Source: Dyadobacter crusticola DSM 16708 (GTDB lineage: Bacteria > Bacteroidota > Bacteroidia > Cytophagales > Spirosomataceae). From it: a DNA stretch of 64,000 bases. The first letter of the stretch is position 1, and the number at the start of each line of letters is the position of its first letter. The notes under the pieces were generated by a model. It had not been told where the DNA came from. It was given only the letters and a program-made list of their open reading frames with translations, and did no database searches. Position numbers and translations under genes: made by a program. Below, piece after piece: positions 37,184 through 45,364 of the stretch. Where the stretch lies: NCBI RefSeq assembly GCF_000701505.1, contig NZ_JNJB01000011.1, forward strand, positions 186,001-250,000. Reading direction: 5' to 3'.

Positions 37184-38365
37184 ATGGCGCAGCGCATTGT
37201 TTACTGGTTTAGAAATGACCTTCGATTATTGGATAATGAAGCGTTATTTACAGCCTGCAACTCCTCAGAAGAAATAATCCCCGTCTTTGTTTTTGACCCA
37301 AGACAATATGAGAAAACCCGGCTCGGTTTTCGCCGGACAAGTGCTTTAAGAGCGCAGCAGCTGATTGAATGCGTAGCTGATTTACAAAAAAAGATCCGAG
37401 CCAAAGGCGGAGACCTACTAATTAGGATTGGTGAGCCCGAAAAGATCATTGCAGAGATAGCCGAAAGTTTTGAAGCAAATTATGTTTATACCACAAAGGA
37501 AATTGGCCCTGAAGAAACACGGATTGAGTCTTCTTTAAGTAAAAACCTTAAACTGCTCAATATCGACATCAAGCTATTCTGGACCGATACTTTGGTGCAC
37601 GCTGCCGAGCTGCCTTTCCCAATTTCAAAGCTCCCGTCCTCTTTTGCTGAATTTGCCGAGAAAATGCAAGGCAACTTGTCTGTCAAAGATGCATTGCCTG
37701 AGCCGGACAAGGTCAAATTGCCTGGCCAATATGAGGCCGGTCAGTTACCTGCCCTCAGCGACTTACAAATTGGTCCCGAAGAAATAAGTCTTGAAACTGA
37801 GGCCGGATCAGCTTCGCAGGTTAGCCAAGCCAATGCAGTTGAAGCACTTGCCAGATATCTCAAGACACTGAGCGACCCTGCGGGTTTTCACACCCTGATC
37901 GACTCCGGTATTTCTCAGTTGCTCGCACTGGGCAATCTTTCTCCCCGCTACGTTTATCAGACTATCCGGTTATTGCCGGAGTCAGAAAAGCAGCAGAACC
38001 TGCTTCGCGATCTGCTGGAAAGGGACTACTTTCATTGGACATTACTTCGCTTTGGGCCGCGGATTTTCAAGCCAAGTGGTGTAAAGCACCTGTTCGCAAA
38101 GCGCTGGTCAAATGAGAATACAGTGTTTGAGAAATGGATTAACGGAGAAACAGAAGATCCCGCTGTAAATGCAATTATGAAAAGGTTGAAGATAGAAGGC
38201 GACCTGCCCGCATCCGAACGTCAGGCAAGTGCCGAATACCTTGCCAATACACTCGACATCAATTGGACCTGGGGAGCAATGTATTTTGAAAGCAACCTCA
38301 AAGACTACGAGCCTTCTGTTACCTGGGGTAAATGGAATAAAGTGGCAGGAGTTGGTCAGGACTGA
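37184..38365 (+). CDS. Divergent, short cryptochrome/photolyase-family protein
   Basis: A 393-residue member of the photolyase/cryptochrome family, closest by eye to the DASH branch. The N-terminal Rossmann-like antenna domain is good (RIVYWFRNDLRLLDNEAL, PVFVFDPRQY, FRRTSALRAQQLIE, GDLLIRIGEPEKII). The FAD domain is altered: the phosphate-binding TSxLSP region reads SGISQLLALGNLSPRYVY, WRDYF reads ERDYF, the MHNR/MSNRGRQ motif reads LPASERQ, and the Asn near flavin N5 (family SNWGNW) reads VTWGKW. It stops right after VAGVGQD, where family members usually go on some 40-60 residues. FAD binding and photorepair are therefore doubtful; it may be a regulatory or dying homologue. Confidence 0.85.
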   Translation: MAQRIVYWFRNDLRLLDNEALFTACNSSEEIIPVFVFDPRQYEKTRLGFRRTSALRAQQLIECVADLQKKIRAKGGDLLIRIGEPEKIIAEIAESFEANYVYTTKEIGPEETRIESSLSKNLKLLNIDIKLFWTDTLVHAAELPFPISKLPSSFAEFAEKMQGNLSVKDALPEPDKVKLPGQYEAGQLPALSDLQIGPEEISLETEAGSASQVSQANAVEALARYLKTLSDPAGFHTLIDSGISQLLALGNLSPRYVYQTIRLLPESEKQQNLLRDLLERDYFHWTLLRFGPRIFKPSGVKHLFAKRWSNENTVFEKWINGETEDPAVNAIMKRLKIEGDLPASERQASAEYLANTLDINWTWGAMYFESNLKDYEPSVTWGKWNKVAGVGQD

Positions 38366-38468
38366 GAAGCCAGGGACAATTTCAATGAAACGAAAACCCA
38401 CTATCAAGCTCAAAATCCGTCAAAATTGACCCAAAAGCCGGTTGTGTAGTTTTTGGTGCGGATTTTGT

Positions 38469-38476
38469 TAGCTTTG
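38469..38476 (+). promoter_or_regulatory. Possible lemA-operon promoter, -7 element
   Basis: TAGCTTTG fits TAnnTTTG, 41 bases before the lemA ATG. The -33 TTG is not at the usual distance. Confidence 0.45.
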
Positions 38477-38517
38477 AACAACTTTGATTATTCATTAACT
38501 ATTAACCGAATACTAAA

Positions 38518-39099
38518 ATGTCAAAAGGATTAATCGCAGTAATAGTCGTGGTTCTAATTCTCGGATTCGTCGGCTGTGGAAAATATAACGGGCTTGTTGG
38601 AAAAGATGAAGTAGTGAAAGAATCCTGGGCTAAGGTAGAAAGCCAGTACCAACGTCGCGCCGACTTGATACCAAATCTGGTAAGCACCGTAAAAGGAGCT
38701 GCTGAGTTCGAGAAAGGTACATTAACTGCCGTCATTGAAGCACGTAGCAAAGCAACCCAGACAACGATCCAGGCTGATGAGCTTACTCCGGAGAACATTT
38801 CCAAGTTTCAGGCTGCACAGGATCAGTTAAGCGGCTCACTTTCCAGGTTACTTGTTTCGGTTGAACAATATCCGCAGCTCAAAGCAAACCAGAACTTTCT
38901 GGAATTACAGGCACAGCTTGAAGGCACAGAGAACCGGATTGGCGTAGCAAGAAATGACTTTAACACGGTTGTAAAAGACTACAATCAGGAAGTAAGAACA
39001 TTCCCAACCAACTTGTTTGCGGGCGTTTTCGGCTTCTCGCAAAAAGGCTACTTTACAGCAACAGCCGGCTCCGAAAAAGCACCTTCGGTACAGTTCTAG
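38518..39099 (+). CDS. lemA: LemA family protein
   Basis: A 193-residue LemA protein: one N-terminal hydrophobic segment ending in GFVGCGKYNGLVGKDE, then a helical bundle with the family signature ESWAKVESQYQRRADLIPNLVSTVKG, FEKGTLTAVIEAR, LLVSVEQYPQLKANQNF and ENRIGVARNDFNTVVKDYN. A Cys after the segment could be lipidated. The biochemical role of LemA is not settled. The gene heads a three-gene unit with two TPM-domain genes, an arrangement seen widely in bacteria and pointing to a membrane complex. Confidence 0.93.
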   Translation: MSKGLIAVIVVVLILGFVGCGKYNGLVGKDEVVKESWAKVESQYQRRADLIPNLVSTVKGAAEFEKGTLTAVIEARSKATQTTIQADELTPENISKFQAAQDQLSGSLSRLLVSVEQYPQLKANQNFLELQAQLEGTENRIGVARNDFNTVVKDYNQEVRTFPTNLFAGVFGFSQKGYFTATAGSEKAPSVQF

Positions 39100-39108
39100 A
39101 CCGACATG

Positions 39109-39140
39109 AATGGTTTCCGGGAATAGTACCGGAAACCATT
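39109..39140 (+). terminator. Attenuator-like hairpin between lemA and the first TPM gene
   Basis: AATGGTTTCCGG (39109-39120) pairs perfectly with CCGGAAACCATT (39129-39140), eight-base loop, followed by a poor T tract (TACTTTTCTT). It may lower expression of the two TPM genes relative to lemA. Confidence 0.55.
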
Positions 39141-39184
39141 TACTTTTCTTAGCAGCACTTCACAGATACCTACACCCATTTTCC

Positions 39185-39628
39185 ATGGAAGCGCAACCCC
39201 TTTTTTTTACAGAAGAGCAGCAGCAACTTATCATTAGTGCGATAAAGGCAGCTGAAAAACAGACTTCGGGCGAAGTGAAGGTACATATTGAGAAAAAATG
39301 CCCTAACCCGGATGTAATGGAAAGAGCGAAAGAAGTTTTCTTCGCACTGAACCTACACCAGACTGCCCAGCGAAACGGAGTTCTGTTTTATCTCGCTTAT
39401 GAAGACAGGAAGTTTGCGGTACTTGGCGACAAAGGTATCAACGAAAAGGTACCTGACGATTTTTGGGAAACAACGAAGAGCCTGCTGCGAAGCCATTTTG
39501 CACAAGGCTTGTTCCTGGAAGGACTTTGTAAAGGTATCGCGGAGGCTGGATTTCAGTTGAAATCGCATTTCCCATACAAATCCGACGACATCAACGAACT
39601 TCCAGACGATATTTCGTTCGGACACTGA
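39185..39628 (+). CDS. Cytoplasmic TPM-domain protein
   Basis: A 147-residue protein consisting of a TPM domain (TLP18.3/Psb32/MOLO-1 fold) without a signal peptide: FFTEEQQQLIISAIKAAEKQTSGEVKVHIEKKC in two blocks, AQRNGVLFYLAYEDRKFAVLGDKGINEKVPDDFW in two blocks. The ATG at 39185 is chosen; an upstream start at 39110 falls within the hairpin. It ends four bases before the next gene. It is likely to work with the LemA and membrane TPM partners; a catalytic role is not established. Confidence 0.9.
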   Translation: MEAQPLFFTEEQQQLIISAIKAAEKQTSGEVKVHIEKKCPNPDVMERAKEVFFALNLHQTAQRNGVLFYLAYEDRKFAVLGDKGINEKVPDDFWETTKSLLRSHFAQGLFLEGLCKGIAEAGFQLKSHFPYKSDDINELPDDISFGH

Positions 39629-39632
39629 ACTC

Positions 39633-40418
39633 ATGAATAAAATACTCTTAATACCCATTCTGCTGATCATCTCTCTTTGTAGCAGTTGGGCACAGGATAT
39701 CCCTGCCAAACCAAATCCGCCAAGACTGGTAAATGACTTTGCAAATCAGCTCAGCGTTGATGAAAAAGCCAGTCTTGAACGAAAGCTTGTTGCGTACAAC
39801 GATTCTACCTCTTCGCAGATCGTTGTCGTAATTGTTCCGACAACAGGTGACTATCCTATCGCAGACTACGCTTTCAAAATTGGTAGAGAATGGGGTATAG
39901 GCCAAAAGGATAAAGACAATGGAATCGTGCTGCTATGGGCACCTACTGACCGGAAGGTTTTTATAAGCACCGGCTACGGAATGGAAGGCGCAATTCCGGA
40001 TGCAATTGCCAAACGGATTATTTCGCAGGTGATTACCCCGCGCTTCAAACAAAATCAGTTTTACCAGGGTTTGGACGAAGGCGTGGACATGATCTTCAAA
40101 TATGCAACTGGTGAATACAAAGCTGAAAAGCAGGATAATAACGGTGACAATGGCGGCTCTCCGCCGATACTTTTTATCGTTGCTTTTATTATGATTATCG
40201 CATTCATTATCATGCGGAACCGGAACAATCGTGGCGGCCGTGGAGGTGGAGGAATCGGCGGCTTTGGCGGACCGATATTCTGGCCTTATACCACACACTC
40301 GGGTGGCGGCAGCTTTTCGGGCAATTGGGGCGGCGGCGGATTTGGAGGAGGAAGCGGAGGGTTCGGCGGATTTGGCGGAGGTAGCTTCGGTGGGGGCGGC
40401 GCTGGCGGCGACTATTAG
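39633..40418 (+). CDS. Exported TPM-domain protein with membrane anchor and Gly-rich tail (YgcG type)
   Basis: A 261-residue protein: signal peptide (LLIPILLIISLCSSWA), TPM domain (about 28-165, with LVNDFANQLSVDEKASLERKL, SSQIVVVIVPTTGDYPIADYA, DNGIVLLWAPTDRKVFISTGYGMEGAIPD in parts), one membrane segment (about 176-194), and a tail of nearly 60 residues made mostly of Gly with Ser and Phe. This is the YgcG/DUF2207-neighbour type of TPM protein. It is translationally close to the cytoplasmic TPM gene. Confidence 0.92.
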   Translation: MNKILLIPILLIISLCSSWAQDIPAKPNPPRLVNDFANQLSVDEKASLERKLVAYNDSTSSQIVVVIVPTTGDYPIADYAFKIGREWGIGQKDKDNGIVLLWAPTDRKVFISTGYGMEGAIPDAIAKRIISQVITPRFKQNQFYQGLDEGVDMIFKYATGEYKAEKQDNNGDNGGSPPILFIVAFIMIIAFIIMRNRNNRGGRGGGGIGGFGGPIFWPYTTHSGGGSFSGNWGGGGFGGGSGGFGGFGGGSFGGGGAGGDY

Positions 40419-40447
40419 ATGAATGCTATTACGTAATAAGAATACTT

Positions 40448-40482
40448 AAAAGGCTCGAAAGTGTACATTTTCGGGCTTTTTC
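40448..40482 (+). terminator. Terminator after the lemA-TPM-TPM operon
   Basis: AAAAGGCTCGAAA (40448-40460) pairs with TTTCGGGCTTTTT (40469-40481) with two wobble pairs, eight-base loop and a T run. Confidence 0.8.
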
Positions 40483-40585
40483 ATTTAGTTTGAGGTAAAA
40501 GGATGCATAGTCTTTGCATGTAGGAATGGCATGATATTTGAACAAACTCCATAAAAGATATCACTTTTAACCTAAACAACACTTT

Positions 40586-41494
40586 ATGGAAAGGAAGAGC
40601 AACACCGGTCTTTTGGTCGGATTAATATTAATGACGATCATAGCCGCGGTTTTTGGATACCTCTATTATAATGAAAGAACACTTACAACCAAACAATCCG
40701 GCGATCTGGAAACACGTGTCAGCGAGCTGGCGGCTTCTGAGATCAAACTCGATTCAATATCCAAACAACTTGACGCAAGGATACAGGAAGTGCAGGGACT
40801 CGGGGGCGACGTTGAAGAGCTTCAAAAAGTAAAAGCTGCATTGGAAAATGATCGGATAGCACTCCGGAAAGGCAATGCAAATATGAGTAGGAAGATTAAA
40901 GACTATGAAAGCTTCTTAACCAAAAAAGATGAAGAAATCGCCCAGCTTCGCGAGGAAAACCAGCAGCTGATCAGCCAAAACGAAACATTGGTCCAGGAGA
41001 AAACGGAACTTCAAACCAGCAAGCAAGCCGTAGCAGATTCACTTTCGACAGTCGCGGCCAAGAATTCTGAGCTGGAATCCAAGGTGACAATGGCAGCCGC
41101 ATTGCGCGCCAGGAATGTAAAAGTTTATGCCATTTCATCAAAAGGCAAGGTAAGAGAAGGTGAGAATGTGAAAGCTAAAAGGATCGATAAGGTACGCGTC
41201 GACTTTATGCTGGAAAAAAATCCGCTGACCCAAAACGATAATAAAACCATTTATCTCCGTATCATCGATCCAAGCGGCGCGACGATCTCGGATACAAAAA
41301 CCGGCTCCGGCGTATTCGACTACAATGGCCAGGAGCAGGCTTTCACCATCAGCAAGGATATCGCTTATACCAACAGCAACCAGGACGTGAGCATTCTATA
41401 CGACCGGGACGCTGCATTCCCTTCGGGTAAATACACCATAGAGTTATATTCCGAAGGGTTTTCTGTCGGAGAAGGTTCATTCTCAGTAAAGTAA
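40586..41494 (+). CDS. Membrane-anchored coiled-coil protein with C-terminal beta domain (paralogue B)
   Basis: A 302-residue paralogue of the protein at 8911-9861. Shared features: single membrane segment (about 8-26), KLDSISKQLDARIQEVQGLGGDVEELQKVK coiled coil (paralogue A has KLDSISTVLDAKIAEIERLGGDITELTKMK at the same place, both split here for reading), KYLGKIKEYEKFL versus RKIKDYESFLTKKDEEI, the block SKGKVR..NVKAKRIDKVRVDF, and an ending SGKYTIELYSEGFSVGEGSFSVK. Function unknown, no enzymatic motif. It stands alone between two terminators. Confidence 0.85.
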   Translation: MERKSNTGLLVGLILMTIIAAVFGYLYYNERTLTTKQSGDLETRVSELAASEIKLDSISKQLDARIQEVQGLGGDVEELQKVKAALENDRIALRKGNANMSRKIKDYESFLTKKDEEIAQLREENQQLISQNETLVQEKTELQTSKQAVADSLSTVAAKNSELESKVTMAAALRARNVKVYAISSKGKVREGENVKAKRIDKVRVDFMLEKNPLTQNDNKTIYLRIIDPSGATISDTKTGSGVFDYNGQEQAFTISKDIAYTNSNQDVSILYDRDAAFPSGKYTIELYSEGFSVGEGSFSVK

Positions 41495-41518
41495 TCAGGT
41501 AAACCGCAGTGTTTGTTC

Positions 41519-41553
41519 GCGGCGATGGTGTAAAGCACCACCGCCGCTTTTTT
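41519..41553 (+). terminator. Terminator after coiled-coil paralogue B
   Basis: GCGGCGATGGTG (41519-41530) pairs with CACCACCGCCGC (41536-41547), one mismatch, five-base loop and T6. Confidence 0.88.
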
Positions 41554-41643
41554 ATGCATTTCGATATTTACCCATAATTCCTATCTTGCACGATAAAATC
41601 AATTGAGAATAACCCCGAAAACCAAAGAAATCACCTCCGTTAT

Positions 41644-43137
41644 ATGTCATCACAAATTTCCCAAAAACACCCAAGAGGTCTGTACGTTCTGTTTTTTGCA
41701 GAGATGTGGGAGCGTTTTAGTTACTATGGCATGCGCGCTATCCTGTTACTCTTTCTGCTAGATAATGTCAGGGGCGGAATGGGAATGAGTGCGCCAGAAG
41801 CAACTGCTATTTACGGCCTTTATACTGCTTCGGTATACCTGCTTACATTGCCCGGCGGCTGGCTGGCAGACAATATCCTCGGTCAGAAAAAGGCGATCTG
41901 GTATGGAGGGATTGTGATTATGCTGGGGCACATTATCCTGGCAGTACCCGGCGGATCGGCCCTTTTCTTTATCGGGCTGAGCACCGTTGCGATCGGTACC
42001 GGGCTTCTGAAGCCCAATATCAGCTCCATTGTTGGAGAGCTTTACCCGGAAGGTGGTGCCCGCCGTGATGCGGCATTTTCCATCTTCTATATGGGCATCA
42101 ACCTCGGTTCGTTCCTCGGAATCGCTATCGTAGGCTACCTTGGTGAGAAAGTAAACTGGCACATGGGTTTCGGTGCAGCTGCGATCGGAATGTTACTTGG
42201 CCTGGTAGTCTTTCGTTTCGGCAGCGCCACTTACCTGAAAGGACTCGGTGACGTGCCGACTGCAAAGGAGGAGGGTCAGCTAAATACCGCGTCGCAATCG
42301 GGCAACAACAAATTACTAGGTTACGGGCTAATTGCATTACTGATTGTGTTCCTGATCGTGCTGCAATCCTCAGGTACCATTGACATGACCACCGCGCAGG
42401 GACTTGCGCAGGGAGCAGGAGTTATTATCGTCTCCATTTCTGCCGCCTATTTCCTTTTCATCCTGGTTGCAGGCGGACTTACACGCGTCGAAAAATACCG
42501 CGTTGGTGTATTGATCATCCTTTTCCTGGCCATTGCATTGTTCTGGGCCGGCTATGAGCAGGCAGGTACATCGTTGCAAATCTTTGCAGAACGCCACACG
42601 CAACGCATGATCGGCAGCTGGGAAGTGCCATCGAGCTGGTTTCAGAACTTCCAGCCTACATTTGTCCTGATCTTTGCCCCCATTTTGGCTAGTTTGTGGA
42701 TCTCGCTTTCAGCGAAAAACCGTAACCCTTCCATTCCGGTCAAATTTGCAATGGGTTTGATTCTCTTGGGTCTTAGCTTTTTCGTCATGGTAGCAGCGTC
42801 CAAGATCGCTGTCGCAGGAGACCTGGCCTCGCCGTTTTTCCTCACATTTACTTACCTTCTTCACACGATCGGTGAACTTTGTGTGAGCCCGGTAGGACTG
42901 AGCTCTTACACCAAACTCGCTCCGAAACGTTACGTCAGTCAGTTAATGGGAATCTGGTTTGTCGGCGCCTCATTGGGTAACCTTATTGCAGGAATTTTTG
43001 CCGGCGGTTTTGACGAAAGTAACATCCTTCAAATGCCTGCATTGTTTAACCAGGTAGCCATTATTACAACAATCTTCGGATTATTGCTGCTCGTTTTCTG
43101 GAAGCCGATCAAAGGCTGGATGGGCGGTATACATTGA
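41644..43137 (+). CDS. POT-family (PTR2) proton-dependent oligopeptide transporter
   Basis: A 497-residue inner-membrane transporter with 12-14 predicted segments, taking up di- and tripeptides with protons. The POT signature is at the N terminus (EMWERFSYYGMRAILLLFLLD, i.e. ExxERFxYYG), GGWLADNILGQKKAIWYGG is the second family motif, and FSIFYMGINLGSFLGIAIVGYLGEKVNWHMGFG the third, each read in parts. CVSPVGLSSYTKLAPKRY matches the C-terminal motif. The M13 peptidase gene follows 42 bases later, a sensible partner for peptide use. Confidence 0.95.
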   Translation: MSSQISQKHPRGLYVLFFAEMWERFSYYGMRAILLLFLLDNVRGGMGMSAPEATAIYGLYTASVYLLTLPGGWLADNILGQKKAIWYGGIVIMLGHIILAVPGGSALFFIGLSTVAIGTGLLKPNISSIVGELYPEGGARRDAAFSIFYMGINLGSFLGIAIVGYLGEKVNWHMGFGAAAIGMLLGLVVFRFGSATYLKGLGDVPTAKEEGQLNTASQSGNNKLLGYGLIALLIVFLIVLQSSGTIDMTTAQGLAQGAGVIIVSISAAYFLFILVAGGLTRVEKYRVGVLIILFLAIALFWAGYEQAGTSLQIFAERHTQRMIGSWEVPSSWFQNFQPTFVLIFAPILASLWISLSAKNRNPSIPVKFAMGLILLGLSFFVMVAASKIAVAGDLASPFFLTFTYLLHTIGELCVSPVGLSSYTKLAPKRYVSQLMGIWFVGASLGNLIAGIFAGGFDESNILQMPALFNQVAIITTIFGLLLLVFWKPIKGWMGGIH

Positions 43138-43179
43138 TTTAAGGTCTTAACAAATACTTCAACATTCATTTCACAAAAG

Positions 43180-45222
43180 ATGAAATTAGCCAGTTTCGGT
43201 TATCACGCACTCGCTTTGTCGCTGCTGCTAGCGGGTTGCAAAAAGGAAAACGAACAGTCGGATACAGCAAAAGTACCTGGCTTCGATATCAGCTCACTTG
43301 ATTCCACAGCCAAAGCCTGTGATGATTTTGATAGCTATGCGAATGGCGGCTGGAAGAAGAAAAATCCTATCCCTGGTACGGAGAGCCGCTGGGGTGCATT
43401 CGGGATTTTGGACAAAGAAAATAAGGAAGTAAGGCTGAAAAGCATTATCGATGAAATTGCGAGCAATAAAGACCGTAAAAAGGGAAGTGAGGAGCAGCAA
43501 ATCGCCGACTATTATCAATCGTTTTTGGACACAGCTACCATTGAAAAGCGCGGTCTCTCTCCATTGAAACCGTATCTGGATAAGATCAATGCAGTTACTT
43601 CCTTAAAGGATCTTGTGCCGGTATCAGGTGAATTGCAAAAACTAGGAGTGCCCAGCGTAGTGGGCTTTGGGGTAGATGCAGATTTACGGAACAGCAAAAT
43701 CAATATCCTGTATCAAGGCCAGGGAGGTTTGAGTTTAGGTGAAAAAAGCTACTACGAACGGACCGATTCCAGCACTGTCAAAGTAAGAAAGGAGTTTGTC
43801 GGGCATGTGGATAAAATGTTCTCGCTGGCTGGCTTTACAGATCAGAAACCCGGGCAAACCTTGCTGGACTTCGAAACAAAGCTGGCCAAACTGCAACTCA
43901 GTAATGTAGAATTGCGTGACCCTGTGAAGACCTACAATAAAATGGCCTTTTCCGATCTGGAAAAGTTATTGCCTGCATTTGAAATGAGAACTTTCGCGGA
44001 TAAACAGGATATCAAAACTGACACCATCATTGTCCAGAACAAAGCATATCTGCAAAACCTTAACACATTGCTGAAAGCAACACCGATAAGTACTTTGAAA
44101 ATGTACACCAAATGGCAACTGCTTTCACGATTCGCCGGATACCTTCCCAAAAGCTTTGACCAGGAAGATTTCCGCTTTTTCAGCACGGTTATGCGCGGTA
44201 CAAAACAGCAGCGGGTTCGGCAGGAAAGAGCCATAAGGTCCACAGACGGGCTGCTTGGCATGCCGCTTGGTAAGCTGTTCTCAAAAAAATACTTCCCCGA
44301 AGAAGACAAGAAGAAAGTAGCTGAAATGATCGAGAATGTACGCACTGTATATGGTGAGCGCATTGATAAGCTGACCTGGATGAGTGACTCGACAAAGGCA
44401 AAAGCGCATAAAAAGCTCAAAGCATTTACCTATAAAATCGGGTATCCGGACAAATGGAAGGATTACTCAAGCATTGAGATCGCACCTGATAAATTATTCG
44501 AAAACGTAGTATCCGCAGCGCTCTTCGGGCATAAGGAATCGGTTGAAAAGATCGGTAAAGAGGTGGATAAGAAAGAATGGGGAATGACGCCGCAGACAGT
44601 GAATGCTTACTACAATCCTTTGAACAATGAAGTGGTATTCCCAGCCGGCATTTTGCAGCCGCCATTCTATAACCGCGACGCCGATGATGCTATCAATTAC
44701 GGCGGAATCATCGCTGTGATCGGGCATGAATTTACACACGGATTTGACGATCAGGGTTCGCAGTTTGATGATGAAGGAAACTTGAAAAACTGGTGGACTG
44801 CTGCCGACCGCGCCAATTTTGATAAACTCACCAAAAGGTACATCGACTATTTCAGCGGCATTGAAGCTCTGCCGGGCTTTAACATCAATGGTGCATTGAC
44901 GATCGGAGAAAATGTAGCTGACCTCGGAGGTCTGACACTCGCCTATTATGCATTGCAAAAATCATTTGAAGGCAAAAAAGAGCCAGAACCGATCGACGGA
45001 TTCAACTGGAAGCAGCGGTTTTTCCTCGGCTGGGCGCAAGTCTGGCACATGAACACGACCGACGAAGCATTAAGAAATCAGGTTCAAACAGACCCGCACG
45101 CACCTGCTAAAGACAGAATCAATGGGCCACTTCCACATTTGAAAGAGTTTGAGGCTGCATTCGGCTGCGCACCAGGCAGCAAAATGACACTTCCGGATTC
45201 GGCGAGAATTGTGATCTGGTAA
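43180..45222 (+). CDS. M13-family (neprilysin-like, PepO) zinc metallopeptidase lipoprotein
   Basis: A 680-residue exported peptidase with lipobox LLLAGC (C20). The catalytic part is intact: VIGHEFTHGFDDQG (HExxH), ENVADLGGLTLAYYAL (ENxADxGG, third zinc ligand Glu) and the CNNEVVFPAGILQPPFY-like block NPLNNEVVFPAGILQPPFY, ending near SARIVIW rather than the eukaryotic CxxW. The N-terminal M13_N domain covers about residues 45-425 (DDFDSYANGGWKKKNPIPG at the start). It degrades oligopeptides at the cell surface or in the periplasm; products could enter by the POT transporter directly upstream. Confidence 0.95.
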   Translation: MKLASFGYHALALSLLLAGCKKENEQSDTAKVPGFDISSLDSTAKACDDFDSYANGGWKKKNPIPGTESRWGAFGILDKENKEVRLKSIIDEIASNKDRKKGSEEQQIADYYQSFLDTATIEKRGLSPLKPYLDKINAVTSLKDLVPVSGELQKLGVPSVVGFGVDADLRNSKINILYQGQGGLSLGEKSYYERTDSSTVKVRKEFVGHVDKMFSLAGFTDQKPGQTLLDFETKLAKLQLSNVELRDPVKTYNKMAFSDLEKLLPAFEMRTFADKQDIKTDTIIVQNKAYLQNLNTLLKATPISTLKMYTKWQLLSRFAGYLPKSFDQEDFRFFSTVMRGTKQQRVRQERAIRSTDGLLGMPLGKLFSKKYFPEEDKKKVAEMIENVRTVYGERIDKLTWMSDSTKAKAHKKLKAFTYKIGYPDKWKDYSSIEIAPDKLFENVVSAALFGHKESVEKIGKEVDKKEWGMTPQTVNAYYNPLNNEVVFPAGILQPPFYNRDADDAINYGGIIAVIGHEFTHGFDDQGSQFDDEGNLKNWWTAADRANFDKLTKRYIDYFSGIEALPGFNINGALTIGENVADLGGLTLAYYALQKSFEGKKEPEPIDGFNWKQRFFLGWAQVWHMNTTDEALRNQVQTDPHAPAKDRINGPLPHLKEFEAAFGCAPGSKMTLPDSARIVIW

Positions 45223-45232
45223 TGGCGTCTTT

Positions 45233-45361
45233 GAGTTTAGAGTTTAGGAGTTTAGAGTTCATGAGTTCAGAGTTTAGGAGTTGAAAGTACCAATGCGAAT
45301 ACCTATTAACTTTAAACTCATAAACTTTTAAACTCATGAACTCATAAACTTCAGACTCAGA
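45233..45361. repeat. GAGTTTA-type repeat array forming a long imperfect inverted repeat
   Basis: The left arm (45233-45288) is made of about seven units of GAGTTTA/GAGTTCA; the right arm (45310-45361) holds the same units on the other strand; 21 bases lie between. Arms pair over about 50 positions, best near GAGTTCATGAGTT. It sits exactly between two convergent genes, so it can act as a bidirectional terminator, or it is one copy of an interspersed repeat family. Confidence 0.75.
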
Positions 45362-45364
45362 ATT

